Shown piece after piece: positions 31,107 through 43,165 of a stretch of 64,000 nt of DNA (positions are counted from its first letter, which is position 1; the number at the start of each line of letters is the position of its first letter). Position numbers and translations under genes: made by a program. The notes under the pieces are model-generated. The model ran no database searches. It saw only the letters and a program-made list of their open reading frames with translations, and was not told where the DNA came from. Source of the DNA: Spodoptera frugiperda (lineage: Eukaryota; Arthropoda; Insecta; Lepidoptera; Noctuidae); the NCBI RefSeq assembly GCF_023101765.2, contig NC_064236.1:19494993-19558992 (forward strand), read 5' to 3'.

Positions 31107-31260
31107 TTTTTAGAGGGGGTAATATCATCCAATGACTTTTCACGTCTTGGACAAGGCGCGAGGTAGTGTCAGACTCTTACTGACTAAAAACCACCCTGTT
31201 CCCACTCCTACTTTTCGAGTCAGAGCCCCGTTAAACCCGCTAGGCAGTCCGCAGTTCAGG
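31107..31260 (-). repeat. R1-type LINE 3' tail
   Basis: Plus-strand AGAGGGGGTAATATCATCCA, GACTTTTCACGTCTTGGAC, TAGTGTCAGACTCTTACTGA, GAGTCAGAGCCCCGTTAAAC and CGCTAGGCAGTCCGCAGTTC are the inverted 3' end of the R1 LINE. Confidence 0.7.
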
Positions 31261-32324
31261 ATTTATTCATTCAGTCAGCAAGTGGCTAATTATAGGACCC
31301 TGTGATGATGTGATTTAAAAAAATACTGTATAACGGCTCATGTAAAACATGGTGACGAACTGTCGGACAGTAAAGTCTTAGATAAAAAGTCCTGTTATAG
31401 TAATTGATTACGGAACCCTGAAATTTAATATTTTCTTTACACTACATAACAATATCAACAAAATATTTTCGAAAAATTCAATGTCTTTTCATAGAAAACC
31501 TAAAAGCTACGTATTGAATAGCGAATTAATAAAAAAATTAATAGATACATATATAAAGAGTAACATTCAGGCTCTGAAGGTGACTGTCTGGACCTATTTC
31601 TGAACCTAGACAGCTCCGTAGATGCGAAAATAGCACTAAAAACTAAATGCTATAGAGCTTAGGTTCATCTGCTAGTTGTTTGGTACATAAGTCTTTTTAG
31701 AACTGATACAGAATATGTGCAACTTGGAGAGGTTATACAGAGTGTTCAAGTGCGATGCCATCGATCGAATAAGTACATTTTACAGTGGATTATTCAAACT
31801 ATAGTGATACAAGTATGTCTGAAGTTTACTGAAAGCTGAAACAATTATAATGAAGTGTTTTGTTTTGAAGATTTCACTGAAACTGTTTTTAGATTTAATA
31901 GTATAGTAAAGTTACCTTCGTTCGGTTTGATTTAATATAATCGATGTTAAAAAAGTAAGACACAAATTTTTCCAATGCCATTTTGTGGGCAGTAAAAAGT
32001 ACTATATAAAGGAGGATGCAATCCTGGCCCACCTTCCAATATGTGTATCACATCATTGGATAGGTAATTTTGAATAAAAGTTATTATGGCGCCAAATTCT
32101 AAAACTTAGTCCGTTCATAGTTATTCTTTATCTTTATTACTACACTACCTTCACTTCTTTCTTATTACACATTACAATTATGACGCAAAAATAGCATTAC
32201 TTGGCTATTGATAAAAGTACTACGTTTAAATAATGACGGGACCAAATTTCATAGAAACCTTGGCATTGTTTGTCGAGCAAGCATTGAGAATTTTATTGAA
32301 AAAACCCCTATTAACCAATAAGTT
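31261..32324. other. non-coding stretch, nothing recognised
   Basis: AT-rich; no repeat or gene seen. Confidence 0.45.
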
Positions 32325-32515
32325 GACTGCACGGTTGGTGCGGTGGCTGGGCAACTGGCTGCCGCGCAACGGGTAGCGGGTTCGATTCCCGCACGGATCA
32401 ACACTTTGTGTGATCCACAAATTGTTGTTTCGGGTCTGGGTGTCATGTGTATATGATCTTGTATGTTTGTAAACGCACCCACGACACAGGAGAAAATCCT
32501 AGTGTGGGGCAACGA
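32325..32515 (+). repeat. SINE family B, full length
   Basis: GACTGCACGGTTGGTGCGGT, B-box GCGGGTTCGATTCCCGCACG, TTTGTGTGATCCACAAATTG, GGTCTGGGTGTCATGTGTAT and CGCACCCACGACACAGGAGA, ending GTGTGGGGCAACGATAAAAA. Well preserved. Confidence 0.8.
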
Positions 32516-32850
32516 TAAAAAAAATGAACTGGTAATCGAACTTTATGTGCTTGAAAGTAGCACTGGAACTACGAACATTTAAAAACAAAAGCAAATATTA
32601 GACCAAACTTAGCTCCCTTAGTATCAAAAGGTATAATTGGATGCAAATTGGAATCCTATGACAGCAGTGCGCGAGATGACTCATGCATTAATGCAGTGAT
32701 CGATAGTGCACATTCCTAAAGCAATTTACTGATTGACTCCATGACCTCGGCCCGACCTCTGGACTCGCAGATATCAGGAGCTCCACTTAGAATACATCTT
32801 GTAGTGTCGTCGTTAGAGAAGACTAAGGGAATACATGGATATAGATATAT

Positions 32851-33140
32851 CGTCGCGCCTTTAATCCCCGAAGGGGTAGGCAGAGGTGCGCATTATGGCA
32901 TGTAATGCCACTATACAATGTACACCCACTTTTCACAATATATGTTGTAAGTCCCACGTAATAGGTGGTGAGCCTATTGCCATTAATCAGGCACATTTCC
33001 AGACTCCGTGACACTGGCACTCACTGAGAAATTTTCGAAAACCCGAAAAAAGCCCAGTAATACTTCGCCTGACCCGGGAATCGAAACCGAGACCCCTTGC
33101 CCGCAGTCGCAATTGCGACCACTAGACCAACGACGCAGTC
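32851..33140 (-). repeat. SINE family A, full length
   Basis: Plus-strand CCTTTAATCCCCGAAGGGGT, AGGCAGAGGTGCGCATTATG, CACCCACTTTTCACAATATA, GCCTATTGCCATTAATCAGG, TTCCAGACTCCGTGACACTG, inverted B-box GGGAATCGAAACCGAGACCC and CCACTAGACCAACGACGCAG. Confidence 0.8.
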
Positions 33141-33841
33141 ATTAAGGGGATACACATTTATTTTGACGAAAACTGGCCAGCAGTGGCAGGCGCTCTTTGA
33201 TAAATCCGAACCTTTTAAACTACGGCAACCAATTCGTCTATCGCGAGGAGTTGATAAAACATTGCTCTCGGCTTGATATTGACAAATGAATTTGATCTTT
33301 GAACAAAACAAATCATGCAGAAAAGACTCTTCAATAGAGTCTAACAATTGATACATTCAAGTATAAAACAAAAAATAAACAACACAAGATCGAATCTAAA
33401 TGCAAACAAATGAAGGCAGATTGCGATTTTTCAAACAAAACATGCAGATACTGCTGGGACTGACATGGTGGTAGATTAAAAAGAAAGCATTAGTCTTGTC
33501 CTAGTGGAACGTCCTATTGTTTTGATTCAACGCATGGACTGATTGCTTTCCATTCATTCACGATGCCACTACTAATGGGAGACAGAAGGTTTAGTGGATG
33601 GAAAAACTATTGATTGATGATGATAAAGATAAAGATAAATTTATTTGTATAAACACGTGTAGGTAACATTATACATATAAATGCTAATGCAGATAGATTT
33701 TCATATAGGTAGTATTTTTAGTGAGGCGGGAATATCATGGAATGAATTCTCCAGCTCTGGTAGTGTCAGATTCTCGTTCTTCGTTCTAAACTCCATCATC
33801 GAGTCAGAGCCTTCGCTAGCCCCAATTGGGATAGACATCTT
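33141..33841. other. non-coding stretch, nothing recognised
   Basis: A (GATAAA)n run at about 33625-33640 only; the 80-codon plus-strand frame at 33681-33923 runs into the LINE tail and is not a gene. Confidence 0.45.
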
Positions 33842-34000
33842 TTTTTTAAAGGGGACAAATCATCCAATTACTTATTCCGCCCCACCTAAAGGGAGGCGAG
33901 GGGTAGTGTCAAACCCTTACTAACCAAAAAACCATCTTGTTCCCTCTCCTGCTCTTTAAGCCAGGGCCCCGGTAACCCGTTAAGCAGTTCGCAGCTCCAG
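33842..34000 (-). repeat. R1-type LINE 3' tail
   Basis: Plus-strand TTTAAAGGGGACAAATCATC, GAGGCGAGGGGTAGTGTCAA, CTGCTCTTTAAGCCAGGGCC and GGTAACCCGTTAAGCAGTTC match the inverted R1 3' end with moderate divergence. Confidence 0.7.
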
Positions 34001-35040
34001 ATAGTCTGAATTCAACATTGACACGCGAAAATATTTTGTATATAGAATCCCACTCGATCTATTAATATACAACTATTTTTCTATGCTCCTTTAGTGCAGT
34101 CACATAAACATGCGAGCCAGCATAGCACTAACATTAAATACGATCCAATGACGTTAGTCCTTTTGATCACAAAGCAAGCGTCTCTGTTGAACCGAGTCTC
34201 GGAGACCAATCGCCAATAGGTACCTTTGATGCATGCATCTAAATGTTTGAATATACCTTTTGACTACTCAAACATACAATTTTAATCACTGATCTCGAAG
34301 CAAAAGTAATCAGAAACGTGCACTCCAATTTTCCGCTGCTTCTTTCAAGTGAGCCTATATTTAGAAAATATTTTTGTACGGAACAAAAATATAATGGTCT
34401 GTGATGTTGCTGCTTTCTGAATTGGGTTTAGGAATAACTACCAAAGAACATTGTTGCACTCTGTCTAGACCTTTAATTATGTCCTATGTTGGAAGTGGGA
34501 TTTATAAACACCGTAGTCACATCACTTTCGTGTCGAAATTGAATGCCTTCATTTATTTTCCATTACTAGACGTTATTTCATCACAAACTCCTTATTTTTT
34601 CTTATCATTGCTCTAATGTAGGTACTTTGGAAAAATATCACTATTAGTATTTTTTTTTTCATTTCACGGGACCAGAAGGCCCCGGAGTTTTGGAAATCGT
34701 ATGAGGGGCTCAAAGCCCACAGACAGACAACACTGATATAATAGTTTGACTATTGTGCCCTTGAAGCATGAACAAAATTAAATATAAACCTTATTTAAAT
34801 TTAAAAGAAATGCTAGAGGGATAAGATGAGGTCTAATTATAAACTATTTTATATCTTTACCTAGTCTTCCTTAATCTTGGAACCTAAATGTCTATTTTTT
34901 AACAGAAGTAAATACAATATTTTTAATTAGGCCCTGTCTGTTTTAGACACAGGCTTAAGCTACCAAAGTTTTTAGAACTACGAAAGTACGAGGTTTAAAC
35001 GCTTTTGGAAATGTAATTTATTTTCATAACATTACTCACA
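34001..35040. other. non-coding stretch, nothing recognised
   Basis: No repeat family recognised; the 71-codon frame at 34401-34616 has no domain. Confidence 0.45.
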
Positions 35041-35135
35041 CAACGAAACACTACACAAGCGTTGTTTCACTTCGGTATTCTGTGAAGTCGTGGTATCGAT
35101 CCAGCTCATTCGTGCCGAAACATGGGTCTCCCAGA
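35041..35135 (+). repeat. dispersed repeat Z, copy 4
   Basis: CAAGCGTTGTTTCACTTCGG, TGTGAAGTCGTGGTATCGAT and ATTCGTGCCGAAACATGGGT, the same blocks as 7095-7200. Confidence 0.5.
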
Positions 35136-35165
35136 CTTAATATTTGTACATACATACATACATAT

Positions 35166-35299
35166 CGTCATGCCTTTAATCCCTTAAGGGTTAGGCAGAG
35201 GAGCACACTACGGCATGCAATGCCACTGTACAATGTACACCCACTTTTCACAATTTATGTAGTAAGTCCCAGGTAACAGGTGGTGAGCCTATTGCCATA
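35166..35299 (-). repeat. SINE family A, cut off by Helitron copy A
   Basis: Plus-strand CGTCATGCCTTTAATCCCTT, AGGCAGAGGAGCACACTACG, ACCCACTTTTCACAATTTAT and GAGCCTATTGCCATA end exactly where the Helitron begins. The expected continuation (TACTGGGCACAATTCC) does not appear after the Helitron's 3' end, so the rest of the SINE was lost before or during insertion. Confidence 0.75.
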
Positions 35300-36165
35300 T
35301 CTTATATATAAAATTCTCGTCTTATATATAAAATTCTCGTGTCACAAAGTTAGTCTCCAAACTCCTCCGAAACGGCTCGACCGATTCCTCTGAAATTTGG
35401 TAAGCATATTGAGTAGGTCTGAGAATCGGCTAACATCTATTTTTCACACCCCTAAATAATAAGGGTGGTCCACCCCTCAAATTTTTTTTTTCATTTTTTC
35501 GACAAAATTTTTTTTATTTATTTTTTTATGATACGATATTCAAAAATACATACAACCCTAAGTTTTTGCCCTTCTATCACCAACCCCTATTTTTTATTAA
35601 TCATTTTAGTAATTTAATTAATTTTTAAAATTTTCCGCGCTTTTACTCTGGATACTCATTGGCCAGACTATATCGGTGTAACTACCCAGTGAACAACGCG
35701 GAGTGGGGATGAGACCGAAGCCGGTCTCCTGTTTCTCTCACTCCTTCCACAGTTGTCGGCCATCATTAATGTTTATGTGTGTTTATGCATCAAACTTAGT
35801 AGTGACGTTTACTGTCAGTGTATCTCTCATTATTAATTATAAATAATACTAATAATAACTCTCTTAAATTAATTATACAATTAATTAATTAATAGTAAAT
35901 TAATAATATAAGATAAGATAATAATATCTGTTATTATTAATTATAACCTAAAAATATTCAACACGTGTCAGGGGTCCCTACCAACAACGACTTTTGTGTT
36001 GTTGTAAGTATATTTATTTTTATACTCAAATTGTTGTTAATAACAATATAATTACGATGTTTTTCATTCTTAAGTAATTTAATAAGTGTTTGTTAATCAA
36101 GGTAAGTTCACATCTTCATATTGATTTTTAGTAACTTTTGGTGACAATACTACAATTTGGTATAC

Positions 36166-36680
36166 ATGGTTATGCAGAAAATGTATGAGAGCTTTTTATT
36201 TTCAGTTGGAATTTCGTTTTTAACAATGCTACCAACCAGACGTACAAGCTTAGGCCGCAGAACTCGAAATACGGCAAGTCAAAGAAATATAAGAACAAAT
36301 CAAACTGATGAGCAACGCGAAGCGCGAAATGAACTTGAACTGAATCGATATCAAGATAGACATGTTGTGTTTAATCCCCACAAAGCTGCATTCAGTTATA
36401 ATGTGGCAATTGATTACAGTTCAGAGCAAATTGTTGCTATTGGACTAATGAACATTGTGTGTCCACATTGGGATTGAAATTAAAAAATGAAGCCTCTGGA
36501 TTGTGTTGCGCCAGCGGCCAAGTCAAATTGACGCCATTGATACCGCCACCAGAGCCACTACATTCATTGGTTCATTTTTGGACTCATATCCAGCAGTACA
36601 ATAATTGCTTTCTAATGACATCATTTGGGGCAACAAAAGTTATACGAGACAATTTTATGCCTACTTTTAGTAAGTAAGTA
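36166..36680 (+). pseudogene. Helitron RepHel N-terminal remnant (copy A, block 1)
   Basis: The plus strand encodes a basic N-terminus (TSLGRRTRNTASQRNIRTNQ, then TDEQREARNELELNRYQDRH), FNPHKAAFSYNVAIDY and CPHW. After a frame slip around 36459-36477 it continues NEASGLCCASGQVKLTPL, PPPEPLHSLVHF and CFLMTSFGA. The order (Cys pair, CC, proline-rich PPPEPL, MTSFGA) is that of the N-terminal domain of Helitron Rep/helicase proteins. The first ATG at 36166 or the one at 36172 would be the start; the frame breaks at TGA 36475-36477. Non-functional remnant, identical in its first 105 residues to copy C. Confidence 0.75.
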
Positions 36681-36952
36681 GTATAATGGCAAACGTTTTT
36701 TTTTTTTTTAGTTTTAAAACCATGGTGCAAAATATGTCGAGTCAGTGATGTGTTTATTTTGTAAACAATAAATCAAATACATAATAATAGTCTATAATCC
36801 GAAGACTTAATCAGCAACATTTTATAACATGTTGTATTTTATAGTGGCATGAGCAAGGTGTTCTTGGTAAAGCCTACTACCTAAAGCTGCCGTGGATAGC
36901 TGTTTAATGTCGAGGTTTAAAGTAGTTTTAATTTGAAATGATGTAAAGTATT

Positions 36953-37400
36953 GTGGCAGTATTTTGCGAGCCACATGGTGATACAATTTGCTATACAATT
37001 ACCTGTATACAGATTTATATTCTTGCAGATTCAGGGATTCAAATATATCATCAAACAGGTTCCTTATTGCCAGTGCCTGTTGAAGACTGTACATTTTTGC
37101 AAATATATTTTATGGACAATCCAGCAAGAGAAGTCGATCAGCGTTGCGCACACAACAACTCAGTAAAAAGATCCATTGTGATGAACAACTTCAAACATGT
37201 TTCCATCAACACAATGATTAGTTGCATTATTCACAAATGCATTAGACCGCAAACCATCAGATAATCACAAAATTGTCATCAGAGCCGATAAGGCGCCTGC
37301 AGGACAAAATGCTGGACATTTTAATGTGCCAACAATTGATAAAGAGCGCGCGTGGTATTTAGCTCAATGTTTACTTAAAAATGCCAAGTTCTTCAATAGC
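36953..37400 (+). pseudogene. Helitron RepHel N-terminal remnant (copy A, block 2)
   Basis: Reads IYHQTGSLLPVPVEDCTFLQ followed by IYFMDNPAREVDQRC, corresponding to the Helitron_like_N domain (pattern Q-IYH-GSL-P...FLQIYF...QRC). After a slip it continues with HKIVIRADKAPAGQ and GHFNVPTIDKERAW, also typical of Helitron proteins. It stops well before any Rep catalytic HUH motif. About 270 bp of unrelated-looking DNA separates it from block 1, where the protein would normally be continuous, so the gene is both frameshifted and rearranged. Confidence 0.75.
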
Positions 37401-37656
37401 GATTTGTAAAAATATTTGTGAAATTATTGAATCCTATGGAATAATCACTATTATGAAAATATATTTGGTTTTTTTTTATTAGTAAAGTCCTTTTCAGGTA
37501 TAGTGAGATCAGGAAATTATGGATTCATTTTTATATGGAGGATATTACAGATTCCAGTTCAAATTAAATAGGGACTCATACATAGCTCGGCTATACAAAA
37601 TAAAGTAGAGCATCATTGCTACGCGAAAGCGGTACGAAGTTCGCTGGGTCAGCTAG

Positions 37657-38432
37657 TTTGTATATATATTTTTTTATTATGGATTAAATTAACACATTCA
37701 TGTAGTACGTAGTTTATAATACCAAAATATTCTTAGTTAATAAATCTTCATATATACATATATAAGTTATTTAAAACGGATCGTTAGCGGATCTTCTACT
37801 CTAACTTGTATAGTATAATTCCTCCCTGTGGAACTCGATGTAAATCCATGCTACCACTGCAAAGACCACATTCAATTTACTTTATTAATTAAAGCAGTGA
37901 ATTGCCGGACATTGGAATTACGTTAGGTAATTGCCCAGCGTCAACACAGGGCCGATATCACGAACCAACACGGTACGACTATGTTTAGCGACTCATGTTC
38001 AGCTGATAATGCGCTTATGTATTCCGAGATGAGCTTATTTTGAACGGACCGTAGACAGACGGAGTTTTATTGATCCGTAAACAGGTTTCAGATTAATAAA
38101 TACGCGTCTATTGATAGAATAGTTTTATCGATTTGTGAATAGTGATTAAGTTTATATATTAGACAAAATATAATGGTAATAAAAAAGAATTTTAATTGAT
38201 TATTTGTAACTGCAATAATTTACGGGTGAGTTTTAGGTACCTGTTGGGACTTATTAATCTTCAAAAAATAATCACTAATTTGGCTCAAAGCCTCTTCCCC
38301 TGTTAGGTACACGGGACTTATAAAATAACTGGTGAACCGTAGGAGTTATATTGTAACATTCACCTTCGCTTACCTAAAACCAAAATGTAACATCATGTTT
38401 CATGTAATCTATACCCGACATATATATGTATA
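37657..38432. other. spacer between Helitron copies A and B
   Basis: AT-rich with no gene recognised. The right edge (CATATATATGTATA) is the insertion site of the B+C dimer. Confidence 0.5.
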
Positions 38433-41126
38433 TCTTATATATAAAATTCTCGTGTCACAAAGTTAGTCTCCAAACTCCTCCGAAACGGCTCGACCGATTC
38501 CTCTGAAATTTGGTAAGCATATTGAGTAGGTCTGAGAATCGGCTAACATCTATTTTTCACACCCCTAAATAATAAGGGTGGTCCACCCCTCAAATTTTTT
38601 TTTCATTTTTTCGACAAAATTTTTTTTATTTATTTTTTTATGATACGATATTCAAAAATACATACAACCCTAAGTTTTTGCCCTTCTATCACCAACCCCT
38701 ATTTTTTATTAATCATTTTAGTAATTTAATTAATTTTTAAAATTTTCCGCGCTTTTACTCTGGATACTCATTGGCCAGACTATATCGGTGTAACTACCCA
38801 GTGAACAACGCGGAGTGGGGATGAGACCGAAGCCGGTCTCCTGTTTCTCTCACTCCCTCCACAGTTGTCGGCCATCATTAATGTTTATGTGTGTTTATGC
38901 ATCAAACTTAGTAGTGACGTTTACTGTCAGTGTATCTCTCATTATTAATTATAAATAATACTAATAATAACTCTCTTAAATCTATCTATATATATAAAAA
39001 TCAATTGCTGTTCCTTTGTCTCGCTAAAACTCGAGAACGGCTGAACGGATTTATCTTATCTTGGTCTTGAATTATTCGTGGAGGTCTAGGGAAGGTTTAA
39101 AAGGTGAGAAAATATCAAATAATTGACGGAAAAGCCCTAAAAACAGCCCTTTTCTTTATCCCATACAAACGTTTTCTAACTAATACGTAGAGTCAATTTG
39201 AGCTTTATTGCTATTGGATAAAGTTCATTGTTGGATAAATGCTATTGGATACTAAAAAACAAATGCTATTGAATAAGTGTGCGTTGGAGACTTGGAGCAC
39301 AGAATCCCTACTAATATTATAAATGCGAAAGTAACTCTGTCTGTCTGTAATTACGCTTACAAGCCTAAACCAGTGAACCGATTTTGATGGAATTTAGTAC
39401 TGAGATAGAATAGACCTTGATACTTTTTATTGCAAAAAAATAGCGGAGAATGGGTAAAAATAAGGGATAAATGGTCATATGGAAATTCGTCATTTTAAAA
39501 GCCGTAACAGTAAAACTTTGTATTTAGATACTTAATGAGGAACGAAAGAACATGGTCTACTTTTATTGCAAAAAAATAGGGGAGAGTGGGTAAAAATAGG
39601 GGATGAATGGTCATATGGAAATTCGTCATTTTTAAAGCTGTAACAGTGAAATTTTGTATTTAGACACTTAATGAGGAGCGAAAGAACATAGGCTACTTTT
39701 TAATAAAAAGGGTAGAAGGCGTAGTATGTTTGATAGAGGAGATTAATGTTTGCTTGAAAATTCGTCATTTTTGTTAATACGTTGCCTGTGGCTTCACTCG
39801 CGTTCGATCCTTATTTAAATACACATATAATTATTTAAATCGCCAATATCCCTACTACAAAGAAATATAAGAGCAAATCAAACTGATGAGCATCGCGAAG
39901 CGCGAAATGAACTTGAACTGAATCGATATCAAGATAGAAATGTTCTGTTTAATCCCCACAAAGCTGCATTCAGTTATAATGTGGCAATTGATTAGAGCAA
40001 AGTTCAGAGCAAATTGTTGCTATTGGACTAATGAACATTTTGTGTCCACATTGGGGTTGAAATTAAAAAATGAAGCCTCTGGATTGTGTTGAGCCAGCGG
40101 CCAAGTCAAATTGACGCCATTGGTACCGCCACCAGAGCCACTACATTCATTGGTTCATTTTTTGACTCATATCCAGCAGTACAATAATTGCTTTCAAATG
40201 ACATCATTTGGGGCAACAAAAGTTATACGAGACAATTTTTTGCCTACTTTTAGCAAGTAAGTATAATGGCAAACGTTTTTTTTTAGTTTTAAAACCATGT
40301 AGCTGGTGCAAAATATGTCGAGTCAGTGATGTGTTTATTTTGTAAACAATAAATCAAATACATAATAATAGTCTATAATCCGAAGACTTAATCAGCAACA
40401 TTTATAACATGTTGTATTTTGTAGTGGCATGAGCAAGATGTTCTTGGTAAAGCCTACTACCTAAAGCTGCCGTGGAAGGCTGTTTAATGTCGAGGTTAAA
40501 AGTAGTTTTAATTTGAAATGATGTAAAGTATTGTGGCAGTATTTTGCGAGCCACATGGTGGTACAATTTGTATACATATTTATATTCTTGCAGATTCAGG
40601 GATTCAAATATATCATCAAACAGGTTCCTTATTGCCAGTGCCTGTTGAAGACTATACATTTTTGCAAATATATTTTATGGACAATTCAGCAAGAGAAGTC
40701 GATCAGCGTTGCGCACACAACAACTCAGTAAAGAGATCCATTGTGATGAACAACTTCAAACATTTTTCCTTCAACACAATGAATTAGTTGCATTAGACCG
40801 ATGCATTAGACATTCACAAATGCATTAGACCGCATGCCATCAGATAATCACAAAATTGTCATCAGAGCCGATAAGGCGCCTGCAGGACAGTGAAATGATT
40901 GAATCCTATGAAATAAACACTATTATGAAAATATATTTTGTTTTTTTTTAAATTAGTAAAGTCCTTTTCAGGTATAGTGAGATCAGGAAATTATGGATTC
41001 ATTTTTATATGGAGGATATTTATAGATTCCAATTCAAATTGAATAGGGACTCATACATAACTCAGCTATACAAAATAAAGTAGAGCATCATTGCTACGCG
41101 AAAGCGGTACGAAGTTCGCTGGGTCA
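38433..41126 (+). mobile_element. Helitron copy B, interrupted and internally deleted
   Basis: Starts TCTTATATATAAAATTCTCG after an A (38432) and follows copy A to 38980 (the counterpart of A 35868). Foreign sequence occupies 38981-39857, and copy A homology resumes at 39858 (counterpart of A 36280), so 411 bases of the A sequence are missing. The 3' part runs to GAAGTTCGCTGGGTC and then, instead of AGCTAG, passes directly into the 5' region of copy C. Remnants of both RepHel blocks occur at 39862-40260 and 40533-40890, with extra damage such as a TAG in the IDY segment and loss of the NAGHFNVPTID part. Confidence 0.8.
38981..39857 (+). mobile_element. composite insertion in Helitron copy B
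   Basis: The left end TCTATCTATATATATAAAAA, followed by TCAATTGCTGTTCCTTTGTC and CGCTAAAACTCGAGAACGGC, is a Helitron-like 5' end placed between the A and T of copy B. From about 39304 a second element starts (ACTAATATTATAAATGCGAA, AGTAACTCTGTCTGTCTG) and contains tandem units at 39421-39557 and 39558-39693 with a partial third to about 39775. It ends near GCCTGTGGCTTCACTCGCGT. No clean 3' end was found at 39857. Confidence 0.55.
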
Positions 41127-41947
41127 CAAAGTTAGTCTCCAAACTCCTCCGAAACGGCTCGACCGATTCCTCTGAAATTTGGTAAGCATATTGAGTAGGT
41201 CTGAGAATCGGCTAACATCTATTTTTCACACCCCTAAATAATAAGGGTGGTCCACCCCTCAAATTTTTTTTTTCATTTTTTCGACAAAATTTTTTTTATT
41301 TATTTTTTTATGATACGATATTCAAAAATACATACAACCCTAAGTTTTTGCCCTTCTATCACCAACCCCTATTTTTTATTAATCATTTTAGTAATTTAAT
41401 TAATTTTTAAAATTTTCCGCGCTTTTACTCTGGATACTCATTGGCCAGACTATATCGGTGTAACTACCCAGTGAACAACGCGGAGTGGGGATGAGACCGA
41501 AGCCGGTCTCCTGTTTCTCTCACTCCTTCCACAGTTGTCGGCCATCATTAATGTTTATGTGTGTTTATGCATCAAACTTAGTAGTGACGTTTACTGTCAG
41601 TGTATCTCTCATTATTAATTATAAATAATACTAATAATAACTCTCTTAAATTAATTATACAATTAATTAATTAATAGTAAATTAATAATATAAGATAAGA
41701 TAATAATATCTGTTATTATTAATTATAACCTAAAAATATTCAACACGTGTCAGGGGTCCCTACCAACAACGACTTTTGTGTTGTTGTAAGTATATTTATT
41801 TTTATACTCAAATTGTTGTTAATAACAATATAATTACGATGTTTTTCATTCTTAAGTAATTTAATAAGTGTTTGTTAATCAAGGTAAGTTCACATCTTCA
41901 TATTGATTTTTAGTAACTTTTGGTGACAATACTACAATTTGGTATAC

Positions 41948-42462
41948 ATGGTTATGCAGAAAATGTATGAGAGCTTTTTATTTTCAGTTGGAATTTCGTT
42001 TTTAACAATGCTACCAACCAGACGTACAAGCTTAGGCCGCAGAACTCGAAATACGGCAAGTCAAAGAAATATAAGAACAAATCAAACTGATGAGCAACGC
42101 GAAGCGCGAAATGAACTTGAACTGAATCGATATCAAGATAGACATGTTGTGTTTAATCCCCACAAAGCTGCATTCAGTTATAATGTGGCAATTGATTACA
42201 GTTCAGAGCAAATTGTTGCTATTGGACTAATGAACATTGTGTGTCCACATTGGGATTGAAATTAAAAAATGAAGCCTCTGGATTGTGTTGCGCCAGCGGC
42301 CAAGTCAAATTGACGCCATTGGTACCGCCACCAGAGCCACTACATTCATTGGTTCATTTTTTGACTCATATCCAGCGGTACAATAATTGCTTTCAAATGA
42401 CATCATTTGGGGCAACAAAAGTTATACGAGACAATTTTTTGTCTACTTTTAGCAAGTAAGTA
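41948..42462 (+). pseudogene. Helitron RepHel N-terminal remnant (copy C, block 1)
   Basis: Same protein block and same frame slip as copy A 36166-36680: basic repeats, AAFSYNVAIDYSSEQIVAIG, CPHW, then NEASGLCCASGQVKLTPL and MTSFGA. The first 105 residues are identical to copy A; a few residues differ later (for example FQMTSFGA). Sharing the same slip shows that the defect predates duplication. Confidence 0.75.
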
Positions 42463-42708
42463 TAATGGCAAACGTTTTTTTTTTTTTTGTTTTAAAACCA
42501 GTGATGTGTTTATTTTGTAAACAATAAATCAAATACATAATAATAGTCTATAATCCGAAGACTTAATCAGCAACATTTTATAACATGTTGTATTTTATAG
42601 TGGCATGAGCAAGGTGTTCTTGGTAAAGCCTACTACCTAAAGCTGCCGTGGATGGCTGTTTAATGTCGAGGTTAAAAGTAGTTTTAATTTGAAATGATGT
42701 AAAGTATT

Positions 42709-43165
42709 GTGGCAGTATTTTGCGACCCACATGGTGGTACAATTTGCTATACAATTGCCTGTATACATATTTATATTCTTGCAGATTCAGGGATTCAAAT
42801 ATATCATCAAACAGGTTCCTTATTGCCAGTGCCTGTTGAAGACTGTACATTTTTGCAAATATATTTTATGGACAATCCAGCAAGAGAAGTCGATCAGCGT
42901 TGCGCACACAACAACTCAGTAAAAAGATCCATTGTGATGAACAACTTCAAACATGTTTCCATCAACACAATGATTAGTTGCATTATTCACAAATGCATTA
43001 GACCGCATACCATCAGATAATCACAAAATTGTCATCAGAGCCGATAAGGCGCCTGCAGGACAAAATGCTGGACATTTTAATGTGCCAACAATTGATAAAG
43101 AGCGCGCGTGGTATTTAGCTCAATGTTTACTTAAAAATGCCAAGTTCTTCAATAGCGATTTGTAA
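42709..43165 (+). pseudogene. Helitron RepHel N-terminal remnant (copy C, block 2)
   Basis: IYHQTGSLLPVPVEDCTFLQ, then IYFMDNPAREVDQRC and, after a slip, IRADKAPAGQNAGHFNVPTI, as in copy A. No HUH or helicase motif follows before the Helitron 3' end. Confidence 0.75.

Larger units (their letters stand above)
35300..37656 (+). mobile_element. Helitron copy A, RepHel-fragment family
   Basis: Begins TCTTATATATAAAATTCTCG after an A, with its first 20 bases (35301-35320) repeated in tandem at 35321-35340, and ends GTTCGCTGGGTCAGCTAG (CTAG 37653-37656) before a T. These are Helitron-type ends. The 2.36-kb body carries two broken blocks of the Helitron RepHel N-terminal region (see the next entries) but neither the Rep HUH nuclease nor the helicase, so transposition would need a protein from elsewhere. 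It cuts a SINE A at its 5' side. Almost the same sequence recurs as copy C. Confidence 0.8.

Noticed and set aside
40402..42850. Minus-strand frames starting MYSLQQALAIRNLFDD in Helitron copies B and C
   Set aside because: Antisense of the RepHel block 2 region; the plus strand carries the recognisable Helitron protein pattern.
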